From a virus: DNA of 28,898 nt. The position numbers were made by a program, and so were the translations under genes. The stretch is taken from positions 1 to 28,898 of the IMG/VR virus record IMGVR_UViG_3300042560_000170. One strand, 5' to 3'. Position 1 is the stretch's first letter; the number at the start of each line of letters is the position of its first letter. This document shows positions 1 through 8,300 of this stretch, in pieces. Below the pieces are notes generated by a model. That model was not told the DNA's origin. It was given only the letters and a program-made list of their open reading frames with translations, and made no database searches.

Positions 1-57
1 GCGTCAGACATTACAAAGGTGGCCGCGCAAGCAATCCGAGCAAGGGGTGAGCAATGA
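1..57 (+). CDS. C-terminal end of an unidentified phage gene (partial)
   Basis: An open frame enters from the left edge and ends at TGA 55-57. The 18 visible residues (ASDITKVAAQAIRARGEQ) are too few to identify a family. Its stop overlaps the ATG of the next gene in an ATGA arrangement (54-57), and the next gene's ribosome binding site lies inside this frame. That tight coupling is typical of the rest of the plus-strand cluster and is the main reason to believe the frame is coding. Confidence 0.55.
   Translation, partial: ASDITKVAAQAIRARGEQ
42..47 (+). promoter_or_regulatory. Shine-Dalgarno site for the first complete gene
   Basis: AAGGGG lies six bases before the ATG at 54, which supports that start for the Cro-like gene. 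It sits within the end of the upstream frame. Confidence 0.6.
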
Positions 58-251
58 AACCCTCAGACATGATCGCAACGCTTGAAATGATCGGCTGGAC
101 ACGACAAGGCATCTCTAAATATCTCGGTGTTGGTAAACCGGCAATTAGCCGTATAGCCACTGATCAATGCGCTAATCCGCGCTACAAAACGATGGATGCA
201 CTGCGTGAGTTGATTAGTTCGCCAACGCCAATTAACAGAGGTAAGCAATGA
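54..251 (+). CDS. Small Cro/C1-like helix-turn-helix DNA-binding protein
   Basis: This 65-residue protein is about the size of phage Cro-type regulators. Residues 16-35 (WTRQGISKYLGVGKPAISRI) read as a helix-turn-helix: one helix with a hydrophobic core, a Gly turn, then a recognition helix with Ser and Arg. A second helix follows (YKTMDALRELI). The role is inferred to be transcriptional control within the phage, probably by binding operator DNA as a dimer. It starts on an ATGA overlap with the upstream frame with a good AAGGGG site, and ends on an ATGA overlap with the next gene. No operator could be identified. The fold call is fairly secure; the regulatory target is unknown. Confidence 0.75.
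   Translation: MKPSDMIATLEMIGWTRQGISKYLGVGKPAISRIATDQCANPRYKTMDALRELISSPTPINRGKQ
237..241 (+). promoter_or_regulatory. Shine-Dalgarno site for the winged-helix gene
   Basis: AGAGG lies six bases before the ATG at 248. It falls inside the end of the Cro-like gene and supports the overlapping start. Confidence 0.5.
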
Positions 252-583
252 AAACAATGAGCATCCACAAACTTAGAGTGCAAGCCAAGATCGACCGCGG
301 TCAGGCTTGTTTGAGGTACATGAAAACCAGAACATCGCCGGTTACGCTGAAGGACCTTGCCAGTAAGTTGGGCGTGACGACAAAGTCAATCTCAAACTCA
401 CTCATGCCTCTGTTGGAAGAAGGAGTGATTGTGCGTGAGCGTGAGTTCCGACAATCATCAATATGCAAGAAATTGGGTTGGGCCTACGTCTATTACGATG
501 CAGAAAAGCGAAACAAGATAAGGAAGGTCAAGGCATTCAAGATCAATTACCACGACCCTTTTAACATGGCTACAAGGGTATGA
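248..583 (+). CDS. Winged-helix-like DNA-binding protein
   Basis: The protein has 111 residues. Residues 25-65 form a clear helix-turn-helix of the winged type: MKTRTSPVTLKDLASKLGVT, then a recognition helix (KSISNSLMPLLEEG) and a short beta wing (VIVRERE). This layout is common to MarR/IclR-like regulators and to phage replication-initiation accessory proteins. The C-terminal half is basic (KRNKIRKVKAFK), consistent with nucleic-acid contact. It overlaps both neighbours through ATGA junctions, so it is probably translated together with them. Whether it represses transcription or acts in replication cannot be decided from the sequence. The winged-helix assignment rests on pattern recognition, not a search. 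Confidence 0.7.
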   Translation: MKTMSIHKLRVQAKIDRGQACLRYMKTRTSPVTLKDLASKLGVTTKSISNSLMPLLEEGVIVREREFRQSSICKKLGWAYVYYDAEKRNKIRKVKAFKINYHDPFNMATRV

Positions 584-837
584 AGGATTACTTGGCCGGC
601 GAAACCGTCTGGCGGCTACCAGAAGACTACCCACCGCCCTTAGGGGTCAAGATGCTGCTACTCAACGGCGGCGGTGTTTGTGTGATGGGAACCTGGGGTG
701 ATTGGGCTGTGGCTTGGTCACCGCTACCAAAGATACCTGACAACATTAAACAGAGACTGATACATGGACATTTACCTGGATGCGATGCGCTACCGCATGC
801 TGCGTCAACTCGTGGATTACCCGGAGCAAATGGATGA
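580..837 (+). CDS. Small DUF551-like phage protein
   Basis: The protein has 85 residues. Residues 12-58 follow the DUF551-like pattern of short phage proteins: a Pro-rich start (PEDYPPPLGVKMLLL), a Gly-rich beta turn, a WGDW segment and a closing W-x-PLPKIP motif. The family has no settled function. The ATG overlaps the previous stop (ATGA 580-583). An AAGGG lies only one base upstream, too close to act normally, so start use probably depends on coupling. The last 25 residues (from about 763) lie over the start of the next gene in another frame and have a random-looking composition, so only the first 60 residues look conserved. Confidence 0.6.
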   Translation: MKDYLAGETVWRLPEDYPPPLGVKMLLLNGGGVCVMGTWGDWAVAWSPLPKIPDNIKQRLIHGHLPGCDALPHAASTRGLPGANG

Positions 838-949
838 AGACCTTGACATCGCTTTACGACAAACAGCTAGCGATTATCAAACGCCTGCACGATACGATGC
901 AGAATCAAATGAAAACCGATGCAGCGCTTGCCGATCAGCTTTTGCATGA
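764..949 (+). CDS. Short phage protein with a DAMRYRMLR motif
   Basis: This 61-residue frame starts inside the previous gene and ends inside the next. Its first 33 residues (MDIYLDAMRYRMLRQL, then PEQMDEDLDIALRQ) match a pattern frequent in small phage proteins: a D-A-x-R-Y-R-x-L-R helix followed by an acidic helix of the D-x-x-ID-A type. The remaining 28 residues overlie the next frame and look non-conserved. The function is unknown. The ribosome binding site is weak. The motif is the reason for keeping the frame; it could still be a chance reading of a region whose other frames are also open. Confidence 0.5.
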   Translation: MDIYLDAMRYRMLRQLVDYPEQMDEDLDIALRQTASDYQTPARYDAESNENRCSACRSAFA

Positions 950-1049
950 TCTGGCATGGAACGTACTAGAACTCAGGAAGACACTTCACGATGCTATGCC
1001 CACATTGCGCAGACCAGTCAGGACGGTCCAGCCGGACAATCTTCCTTGA
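834..1049 (+). CDS. Small helical phage protein, unknown function
   Basis: The open frame could begin at 780, but the ATG at 834 is preferred. It overlaps the stop of the DUF551-like gene in an ATGA junction (834-837) and has GGAG seven bases upstream (823-826). The 71-residue product is predicted to be largely helical, with heptad-like leucines and isoleucines (KQLAIIKRLHDTMQNQ, then DLAWNVLELRKTLHDA). That suggests a small coiled-coil or oligomerising protein. The last 19 residues lie over the start of the zinc-ribbon gene. No family was recognised. Confidence 0.5.
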   Translation: MKTLTSLYDKQLAIIKRLHDTMQNQMKTDAALADQLLHDLAWNVLELRKTLHDAMPTLRRPVRTVQPDNLP

Positions 1050-1230
1050 AACCAGAAGTTTCTGGGAACCCAACAAATATTATTTCTACATAGAACGACG
1101 ACGCGAATGCAAAAGATGCCACGAAAGATTTACGACAACAGAGAAGTCACCATCGGCTCGACAACACTTACCCTCAAAGAGTGGGCCAGAAGGTCAAGAA
1201 TCAGCTTCTACACCCTCAAGTGGCGAATAG
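991..1230 (+). CDS. NrdR-type zinc-ribbon protein
   Basis: The protein has 79 residues. The N-terminus shows CPHC at residues 3-6, then the block RRRECKRCHERFTTTE near residues 37-52. This matches the zinc ribbon of the ribonucleotide-reductase repressor NrdR (CPxC ... RRRxCxxCxxRFTT). NrdR itself is about 150 residues with an ATP-cone domain, which is absent, so this is only the metal-binding DNA-contact module. An AGGAAG site lies about ten bases before the ATG. The last 30-40 residues are Ser/Pro/Gly-rich and overlie the next gene. It may be a phage transcription factor or a small accessory zinc protein. Confidence 0.65.
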   Translation: MLCPHCADQSGRSSRTIFLETRSFWEPNKYYFYIERRRECKRCHERFTTTEKSPSARQHLPSKSGPEGQESASTPSSGE

Positions 1231-1421
1231 ATCAAGGTTGGCCACCAGAGCGCTTATTTGAGCGCAGGGAAGGCTTCCAGGAGGGTATGAAGGTCTGTAG
1301 TGCCTGCGGCGAGACAAAGCCCTCTGAGGGCTATTACAAGCGTTCCAGAGGGGGTTGGTATTCAGAGTGCAAGGCTTGCCACAAAAAGCGCGTTATCTCA
1401 AATACATCGGCGCATAAATAG
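1107..1421 (+). CDS. Phage HTH-like domain fused to a Cys4 zinc motif
   Basis: The protein has 104 residues. Residues 12-50 (TLTLKEWARRSRISFYTLK, then GWPPERLF) match the small domain often found in phage HNH-type and regulatory proteins, where it is thought to bind DNA. Residues 63-95 carry two pairs of cysteines: C-x2-C-G-E-TKP-x2-GYYK, then C-x2-C-HKKR. This resembles the zinc-binding half of HNH nucleases or related recombination-endonuclease-like proteins, but no catalytic HNH residues follow, because the protein ends soon after. The start may be ATG 1107 or ATG 1116. It converges with the transglycosylase gene, and the two overlap by 29 bases. Confidence 0.65.
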   Translation: MQKMPRKIYDNREVTIGSTTLTLKEWARRSRISFYTLKWRIDQGWPPERLFERREGFQEGMKVCSACGETKPSEGYYKRSRGGWYSECKACHKKRVISNTSAHK

Positions 1422-2751
1422 AGGGGGGCTGTAAGCCAGCGCCGGTCTCTTGTGCCTTCTTGGCTTTGTCGTAAAGGTACATTGCAATCGGACTGCCGAC
1501 TGCCGTGGCCAGACCTACACCCCTGACAGCAGGGTTAGGGAATATTGTAGCCAACCCACCTAAGGCACCAGCGCCAGCGATGGCCGCGCCAGGATCATCG
1601 CCGGCCTTCAGTCTTGTATAAGCTTCTTGGCCACCTTCTGCTGCAGCAAGACCGCCTAAGCCACCAGAAACGACAGGCGATCTGAAGGGTGCCGTCATGC
1701 CTCGACCCATTGCCCTGCCAACATTAGCAGTGGTCTGTTGGGTGCGCTGTAGTAACGAAGGTCTTGGTGGCGGTGTCGTTCCCTGCGGTGGAGGGATGTC
1801 TGCATAGACCTGGCTAGAGGGAAGAAGCACGCCAGAAGGCGTAGCAGTTAAGCCAGGAGCCTTGGCCATCACAGACTTTGCATCACCCGTAATAACGCCT
1901 TGCCGCTGCAGTTGCTGCATGATGTCTGCTTGCTGTTTAGCGGCGGCAGCTTGTTGTGACGTACCCGTCTGGTAAGTCGTCTGTCGTGCCCGTCCTGTAG
2001 CGCCAGCATCAGTCGTGCCCTGCATTTGCCGAGTGTGCATCGGATCAGTAGGAATAGGGGCTGGTGGCGTTCCTTGCCTAGCAGCAGCCGCTTGTGCAGC
2101 TAGGATGTCACGCACGTCACGCAAGCCTGATGCTGTAGCCGAGCCAACCTCTGCAACCTTAGCGCCAGCAGCGCCGGCACCCATGGCCATCAAATCAGTT
2201 AAAGCCTGAGCCTTTGCTTCTGGATTCTGAAACTTGCTCAGAAACTCTTCTGTGACGTTTTTATCCTTGCCCTGATCGCCTTGATCTTCTTGCTCTGGTG
2301 GTTTCGGCATATCTGTAAAGCCACCAAGCTTATAAATGTCTCGGACATAATTCTCTGTGGACTCTGGCAGCTTTCCCTTTGTCGGATCAGATAAGTAAGT
2401 GAGTTCAGGGCCGGCATTGTAGGCAATCGCAGCCAGCATCGGATCATTGTCGTAGCGATCCAAGTGACGCCGCAGGATGTCAACACCGATACTGATATTT
2501 CTAGCCGGATCAGCTAACTCCTTTGGGTCGTAACCGTACTGCTTTGCAGTCCCTGGCCGCACTTGCATAAGACCCACTTCATCTTTAGTGCCCATGGCAC
2601 CCGGATTTAGCTTGCTCTCCTGCCAAGCCAGTGCCAAAGCAAACCGCGGTGACACGCCACGCTTTTCTGCTTCCGTAACGATCAGATCAGCATATTTAGC
2701 CTGCTCTGGCGAGAGCGAATTAAGGAAGGGCAGGATGTCTTTATCTTCCAT
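1393..2751 (-). CDS. Lytic transglycosylase (SLT domain), putative virion ejection protein
   Basis: The protein has 452 residues. Residues 15-140 form a soluble lytic transglycosylase domain: catalytic Glu45 in QESKLNP, the GLMQVRP motif at 60-66, AYNAGP at 110-115 and ENYVRDI at 133-139. These enzymes cleave the MurNAc-GlcNAc bond of peptidoglycan, forming 1,6-anhydro ends. The rest is an acidic linker (150-165), Ala/Gln-rich helices, Pro-rich stretches (320-335) and hydrophobic Gly/Ala segments (360-420). It lacks a signal peptide, so it is more likely packaged in the particle and injected to open the cell wall, as with T7 gp16 (an analogy, not homology). It is the last gene of the leftward operon. 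Confidence 0.85.
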   Translation of the reverse strand: MEDKDILPFLNSLSPEQAKYADLIVTEAEKRGVSPRFALALAWQESKLNPGAMGTKDEVGLMQVRPGTAKQYGYDPKELADPARNISIGVDILRRHLDRYDNDPMLAAIAYNAGPELTYLSDPTKGKLPESTENYVRDIYKLGGFTDMPKPPEQEDQGDQGKDKNVTEEFLSKFQNPEAKAQALTDLMAMGAGAAGAKVAEVGSATASGLRDVRDILAAQAAAARQGTPPAPIPTDPMHTRQMQGTTDAGATGRARQTTYQTGTSQQAAAAKQQADIMQQLQRQGVITGDAKSVMAKAPGLTATPSGVLLPSSQVYADIPPPQGTTPPPRPSLLQRTQQTTANVGRAMGRGMTAPFRSPVVSGGLGGLAAAEGGQEAYTRLKAGDDPGAAIAGAGALGGLATIFPNPAVRGVGLATAVGSPIAMYLYDKAKKAQETGAGLQPPSIYAPMYLR

Positions 2752-2759
2752 GATATGCC

Positions 2760-4292
2760 TTATGGAGTTGTTATGCCGATGCGCCTACGAATGTCTTGGC
2801 CTGCAGTGGTTGGTGCTCCTGCTTGTCTTGGTGCGCCAGGTTTGGGCACAGGAATATTGACGCTCTGAGCAATCTGGCTCACGCGGTCCAAATAACTTTG
2901 CACCATGGAGTTGTATTGATCTTCATTCTCTTCTTTGAATGAATCAAGTGACTTCTTAGACTTTCGTATGACACGTCCAAGATCACGATCAAACTCAGCA
3001 CGCGCTTGCAAGAGTTGGACCTTGCGCAAAATAGTCGCCGGATTGTCTTGCGGTGATATTGCTGCCAAAGCAAACAACTCGCGCTCAAAGTTAGAAACAG
3101 ACCCTTGACCCTGTGCAAGCTTGGCCATCTGCAATTGAATGTTGGCCATCGTATTGAGTGCCAACTCATACTTGTTGATCGTCTCTTGCTCTAAGCCAAC
3201 ATTCCGCAGGGCATCAGCAAGGGAGCCAAGCTGGATAGTCTTAGAGTCTGCTCGAATGCCATCATTGACTAGCCTTGTGATAGCGGCACCTACGGTAGGT
3301 CGATTCAGGATACCGAAGATCTGACTTGCATCCTTGCCACTAGCAATCGTTTGAAGCAGGCGATATTGAGACATGCGACTAGTGACATCGCCTTGCTCAA
3401 TCGCTTGCTGCGTGCGGCTAACTTCTGCCTTAGCTGTTTCTGTTGCGGACGTTTCTTCGCCCTTGGCCGCTGCTGCCTGCTGGGCTACTGTGCGTAAGCC
3501 AAGGCCTGTGAGGAATCTGTCACCAGCGTCTTTCCCACCTTCGCTTAAAGCCTTTTCATACCTTGCAAATTGTCTTGGCGTCATCCGCATGTCTCCCATG
3601 TGAGTCGGGAAGACATCAGGCTTATCCTGGCGAAGGTCGGCAATAACTTGGCCATCACTCTTGCGCACTAATACGCCATCAGCAAAGGCTAAGTCTTGAC
3701 GCTCATCTTCACGCAGCTTGCGTATAAATTCCGCTGTTTGTGCGTAACGCGGATTGCGCGACATCATGACTAAGTCTTGATCAGTCAGACTATTTAATCC
3801 AGTCTTTTGTGCTGAGGGCGGTAAAACTTCAGCCTTTGGCTCTGGACGCGGAGCTAACGGCGCTCCAGCCTGAACGGCAGGTTCTGCAGCAGGTTCTGCA
3901 GGTTTGCCAGGTTCTGCAGGTTTTGCACCCGTTAACTTGGGAAGGATGCGCTTATCCATCTCAGCAGCTTGGGTCAGGGCTAGATCAGCCGCAGCTAATT
4001 CACGCTCCATGCCTAACCGCTCGAGACGCTGCTTTTCTGCTGTGGCTTGCGCAGGACCGACTAAGGCGGCGGCGTTAGCGATAGACTCACCAAACGATCC
4101 CGTCTTGGTAGGCGCTAAGAACCCTTGTGCCATAGCGAGAAGCACTGGATCAAACAACTGCTGCCGGTTTTGCAGGGCATCTCTTAACTCTTGCTGGATA
4201 CGCTGCAGATCCTCAATCTTTGTTTGCTCTTCAGTCGATTGACCAAAGTAGCTAACAGGCAGATTGGCAAGACCGCTTCTGGGTGTAGTCAT
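2760..4292 (-). CDS. Putative internal virion protein
   Basis: No family was recognised for this 510-residue protein. It has a helical N-terminus with coiled-coil character (EEQTKIEDLQRIQQELRDAL near residue 22). A Pro/Ala/Glu-rich linker follows at about 120-160 (GKPAEPAAEPAVQAG), then a long Gln/Ala-rich helical body containing an F-A-R-YEKALSEGG segment and a C-terminal basic/helical zone (SKKSLDSFKEENEDQYNS). There is no signal peptide or clear membrane span. It lies between the transglycosylase and two other Ala/Gln-rich proteins, the position held by internal core or ejection proteins in podoviruses. That role is inferred from context. Confidence 0.55.
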   Translation of the reverse strand: MTTPRSGLANLPVSYFGQSTEEQTKIEDLQRIQQELRDALQNRQQLFDPVLLAMAQGFLAPTKTGSFGESIANAAALVGPAQATAEKQRLERLGMERELAAADLALTQAAEMDKRILPKLTGAKPAEPGKPAEPAAEPAVQAGAPLAPRPEPKAEVLPPSAQKTGLNSLTDQDLVMMSRNPRYAQTAEFIRKLREDERQDLAFADGVLVRKSDGQVIADLRQDKPDVFPTHMGDMRMTPRQFARYEKALSEGGKDAGDRFLTGLGLRTVAQQAAAAKGEETSATETAKAEVSRTQQAIEQGDVTSRMSQYRLLQTIASGKDASQIFGILNRPTVGAAITRLVNDGIRADSKTIQLGSLADALRNVGLEQETINKYELALNTMANIQLQMAKLAQGQGSVSNFERELFALAAISPQDNPATILRKVQLLQARAEFDRDLGRVIRKSKKSLDSFKEENEDQYNSMVQSYLDRVSQIAQSVNIPVPKPGAPRQAGAPTTAGQDIRRRIGITTP

Positions 4293-4295
4293 AAT

Positions 4296-5327
4296 TTACG
4301 TTCCATAATCGCCCATTAAGCCGGTCTCGGTACCGCCGCCAGTAAGAGACCCCAAAGATGGCAATCCACTGCCTATGCCGCTGAAAATATCTTTAATACC
4401 GCCCAACACCCCGCCGGCAGCACTCTTGTCTACTGCGCCTATCAAAGTGCCAAGACCTGCAATCTGTGACAAGGCGGAAGGACTCATGACTGTTGGCAAC
4501 TCTTCCTTCGTTTCTTCCACTGATGTCGGATAAGTGTAGCCACGCATAATCTCAGCCACATTCTGAGCGCGTTTAAGTGGCGCCTCAAGGATCGACTGCT
4601 CGTAAGCCAGACCTTCTTTGCCGATGTCTGCCAGTTGCTTAATTGCTGCTGGCGTAGCAGTGGACTCAACACTGCCTAGAGAACTCAACCCACCTACTAA
4701 GCCTTGCTGGGTAGCCTGTTCACGCAGGGCTGCTTCGAGGGCTTGCTTGTAACCCGACGACATCAACTCAGCTTGCTTACCCAATAAGCTTGCCTGAACG
4801 TCACCTAAAGCCTGTCCTGTTGCGCCGGCATAGCGTTGGCTACCAAAGGCTCCCTGGCCAGCAAAGGCACCACGCAAGGACGGCAGAAGGTTTCGCTGAA
4901 CATTTAAGGCTGACTGCCTTGAAAGCTCATCAATCACGCCCTTCTGGTAAGGATCGTAAAACTTTGAGATGTCTGTGGCGCCTACATCTTCGGCTAATCC
5001 GCCGACTCGAGAAGCTGCATCAAGTGGTGTCTGATAACGGGTGAGATCTGACAACTGAGGTAACGCAGCACCTTCAGCAGGCGTCATCAGGTTCGCGTAG
5101 AAATCCGGCCTTGCAGCGATCAACTCCTGGCCAGTAAAAGGCGTGACAGTTGACGGTGTTCCTGGTGTAGTTCCTGTTGCTGCCGTGCCAGGCGTTACCG
5201 TGCCCAGCGCACCCATACCTGCTTGCGATAAACCCGTCAGGTAATTGGTTAGGTACTCAGGCGTCTTGGTTACTGAACTCTTTTGTAACTCGACGGGATC
5301 TGGGGCGGAACCTTGAAATAGCGACAT
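4296..5327 (-). CDS. Putative virion protein, Ala/Gly/Gln-rich
   Basis: The protein has 343 residues. The N-terminus (SLFQGSAPDPVELQKSS) is followed by a Thr/Pro/Gly linker (TPGTAATGTTPGTPSTVTPF). A helical core at about 130-235 has the pattern SLRGAFAGQGAFGSQRYAGA, then repeated Ala/Gln helices. That G-A-x-G-S-R segment is familiar from uncharacterised virion proteins of environmental phages. The C-terminus is Gly-rich. An AGGAG site precedes the ATG at 5327. With neighbours on both sides it probably forms part of the ejected internal complex or tail hub. Function unproven. Confidence 0.55.
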   Translation of the reverse strand: MSLFQGSAPDPVELQKSSVTKTPEYLTNYLTGLSQAGMGALGTVTPGTAATGTTPGTPSTVTPFTGQELIAARPDFYANLMTPAEGAALPQLSDLTRYQTPLDAASRVGGLAEDVGATDISKFYDPYQKGVIDELSRQSALNVQRNLLPSLRGAFAGQGAFGSQRYAGATGQALGDVQASLLGKQAELMSSGYKQALEAALREQATQQGLVGGLSSLGSVESTATPAAIKQLADIGKEGLAYEQSILEAPLKRAQNVAEIMRGYTYPTSVEETKEELPTVMSPSALSQIAGLGTLIGAVDKSAAGGVLGGIKDIFSGIGSGLPSLGSLTGGGTETGLMGDYGT

Positions 5328-5336
5328 GACGCGCTC

Positions 5337-8300
5337 CTATCGTTTCTTGAGGTAATCCAACGGGCTTTTAAGTGCCGGTGGCGGCAAGTCTTTAGGCTTG
5401 TTGGATCTTGCACGCTGGCGAATGGCGTGCATCATTTCGTAAAGCTTCTCGGTCCCTGCTTTGGTCGAGCCATTACCCAGCGCTGCAACCACATCAGCAG
5501 GAAAGACAAATTCACCGTCGGCCAGCATGGCAGGAATGTCATCTGATTGACCATCGCCGGGGCCGGCAACATGTTTGCCATCACGGAAATCTTGCCTTGG
5601 TAGTCCACCCTTGGCATACATGAATTGAGGGTTCATCACCTGACCGCCCATGCGGTAAACAGGCTCCTCTTCTTCCACGCCCACAGGAATCTCACCGAAG
5701 ATTTCATCCATTGAGGGTTCTTGGCCGTAGGTGTAATAAGGTAAGCGCATTTCTTCCTCTTGGACTGGCGTTTCTGGCACTTCTGGAACAACCGGCAATC
5801 GCGTATCAAACACCCCAGCTAGCGGGTCATAATACTTGCCTAATTCCTTGGATTGTAAGAGTTTTCCACCCAGCCAATCCTCTGGCGATTTTCGCCCAGA
5901 AAGGCTCGCCGCGGCAAGCATTCCAGCTTCACCACCAGAAATAGAAGGCTTGGTTACAGTCTTCTTTGTTTCAGACGGGGTAACGGGAGAAACGTCTGCT
6001 TGAAGCGTTGGAACAACGGGTGGAATAACAGGCTGAAGTTGGATGATGCTTTTCGCATCCTCAATGATGGCAGGATCAAGATCGCCAGACCCGCCAGATA
6101 CCGAGTCTTGCTTTCCTGTAGCGAGATCCGTAACGTATTGAACGAAAGTATTAGTCTTTAAGTCAACAACCGTTTCAACGCTCACGTTGTTGTTGCTCGT
6201 GACATTCACAATCGAGTTACCTGAAATACTGGTATTTGAGGTACTGTTACCTACGACTGTAGAGACACTTCCTGTCTTGCCATCTGATGTGATCGTTACC
6301 GTCTTATTGCCATCATCAGTGACTTTTGTCGTGTTGCCATTTGAATCAGTCGTGATCTGCACGAGATTCTTGCCATCATCGGTCACTTGTACGGTTTGAT
6401 TGCCATCTGACTGCGTGACTGTGACGGTGCCAGTCTTGCTGTCTGAACTAGTTTGCTGCGTGATATTGCCGCTAACAACTGTTTCGATGACATTGTTACC
6501 AACCGTCTCGGTGGCTTTTGTTGTGTTGCCATCCACCACGATGGTCGCCTGACCGCCTGATGTTGTAGGACCCGACGTTGTCGTTCCCGGTGTTGCCTCT
6601 GGCGCTACAGCAGGCCTCATTGAGGCTAACAATTCCGGCGATGAACGAAGCTTGGCTAATACCTGATCATTTGTCGGATTGCCTTGCATCAAGGAATCGA
6701 CGGCCTCTTTGGTCGGCGTCAGGCCCATGCTTTGCAAAGTTGCCTCAACGTCAGACCTTGCGGCTGCTTGCTGACCTATAGGGGCATTCTGTATGACTGG
6801 CGTGCCACCTGTAACGGGCAAGTCACTGGTGACTGGTGTACCACTCGTAGCAGGAACTCCACTATCAGGCGTACCACGCAGCGACTGAATAAGTTCAGCC
6901 TGAGATTGCATGCGTGCCAGAACTTCTTGATTGGTAGGCGAGCCTTCCATCAGCGAGCTAATCAGCGCGTCTGTTGGCTTGACACCCATCGCATCAAGTG
7001 TGGCCCTTACATCAGCCTCTTTAGCCAATTCTTTGACAGTCGATTTATCGCCGGCACCAGACAAGTCGATCTTGTCACCTACCGCTGCCTTATCACCTAA
7101 TTCGGTAGTGCCTAACGCAAGCTTATCGCCCAGGTTTACTAAGGCAGCGCTGTCATTGATCAATTGATTGGCTTGATCTACTGTCAGACCTTCTTGCTTT
7201 AATGTCACCTGCAAGCCATTGAGCACCTGACCAAGGTCTACGTTGGCAGCGTCAGCGCCGACAAGCATGTTGGCAATCAGTACGCTGTCATTGATGCCCT
7301 CTGCTCTGCCGGTCTGGTAAATCGTTGTCAGAGCGCTTGTAGGGTCAGCCTGGGATTTCAATGATGACGATGTAATCGCTGCAATACCCGGCGTGCCAAG
7401 CTCATCAATAGATTGAGCGGTTGCATTACCGATGGCATTGGCTTGCGATGCCGCATCAAGGGTTGTCATTACTGCTGATGTTTTGCCGCCGAGCCAGCCG
7501 CCAAGGATGGTGTCTGTAAGCGCTTCGTTAGCGTCAACTGATCCTTTGGAAGCTAGTTGCTTGGCAACGCTTCCTGCGCCCTCTTGAAGGCTTTCACCAA
7601 CGGTTTCTTTTGCCCCGCTACCTAAAACTGTAAGCGCTCTTTTGCCAATTGTTTGACCTACATCTGCACCCTCTTTAGCTAATACTTTGAGAATGGGCAG
7701 GTCTGTTAATGGACTAAGAACACTTTCTACAACCCCAGCCGCAAAGGCGCCAGGCGAGGCTGCTTGAGCGGCTTGCGTAGAGGTCAGGCCGAGATTCTCA
7801 AATCCTTTTGCTAACTCTTCTTGGGTTAGCCCTTGAGTCTCAAGGAAGTTTGCAATACCGTCTGCAAAGGCTGCGGCCCGCATGCTGCCTGTTAATTTCA
7901 ACACCTTGGCAGCAACGCCAATAGGCACTAACTCTTCAGCGCCTTCTGTGGCCGTCCACCACATAGCAGAGGCTGGGTTTTCAATAACCGCATTGACTAA
8001 CGCACTGACTTTGTTTTTGAACCCGTCTGCATTGGAGACAGCATCACCGATTTGTTGTGCGCCATAAGCAAGCTCGGGCACCACAATATCGCCAGCAGTC
8101 GAGGCAATATCACCTATCTGCCTCATAAGCGTTGAGACGCTATTTTGCGTGTCACCCGTAACACTTGAAGCGACGCCAGCAATAATGTTGGGCGTAAGCG
8201 CTGCAACCTTAGCGGTCAATGAATTAACAAGGTTTTGCGCATCAGAGGCTACTTTGCTGCCTGCGGCTACACCGCCAAGCACTGTGTTTTTGAACTCATC

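Noticed and set aside
780-833. Upstream start of the helical small protein at 780
   Set aside because: The extra residues (RCATACCVNSWITRSKW) look like an off-frame reading of the neighbouring gene. ATG 834 has GGAG and an ATGA junction.
764-1049. A single frameshifted gene joining 764-833 and 834-1049
   Set aside because: No slippery sequence was seen near the junction, and both frames have their own plausible starts. I kept them as separate genes, though a programmed shift cannot be excluded.
1420-1440. Rho-independent terminator between the convergent arms
   Set aside because: Only a four-pair GGCT/AGCC stem with no T-run was found.
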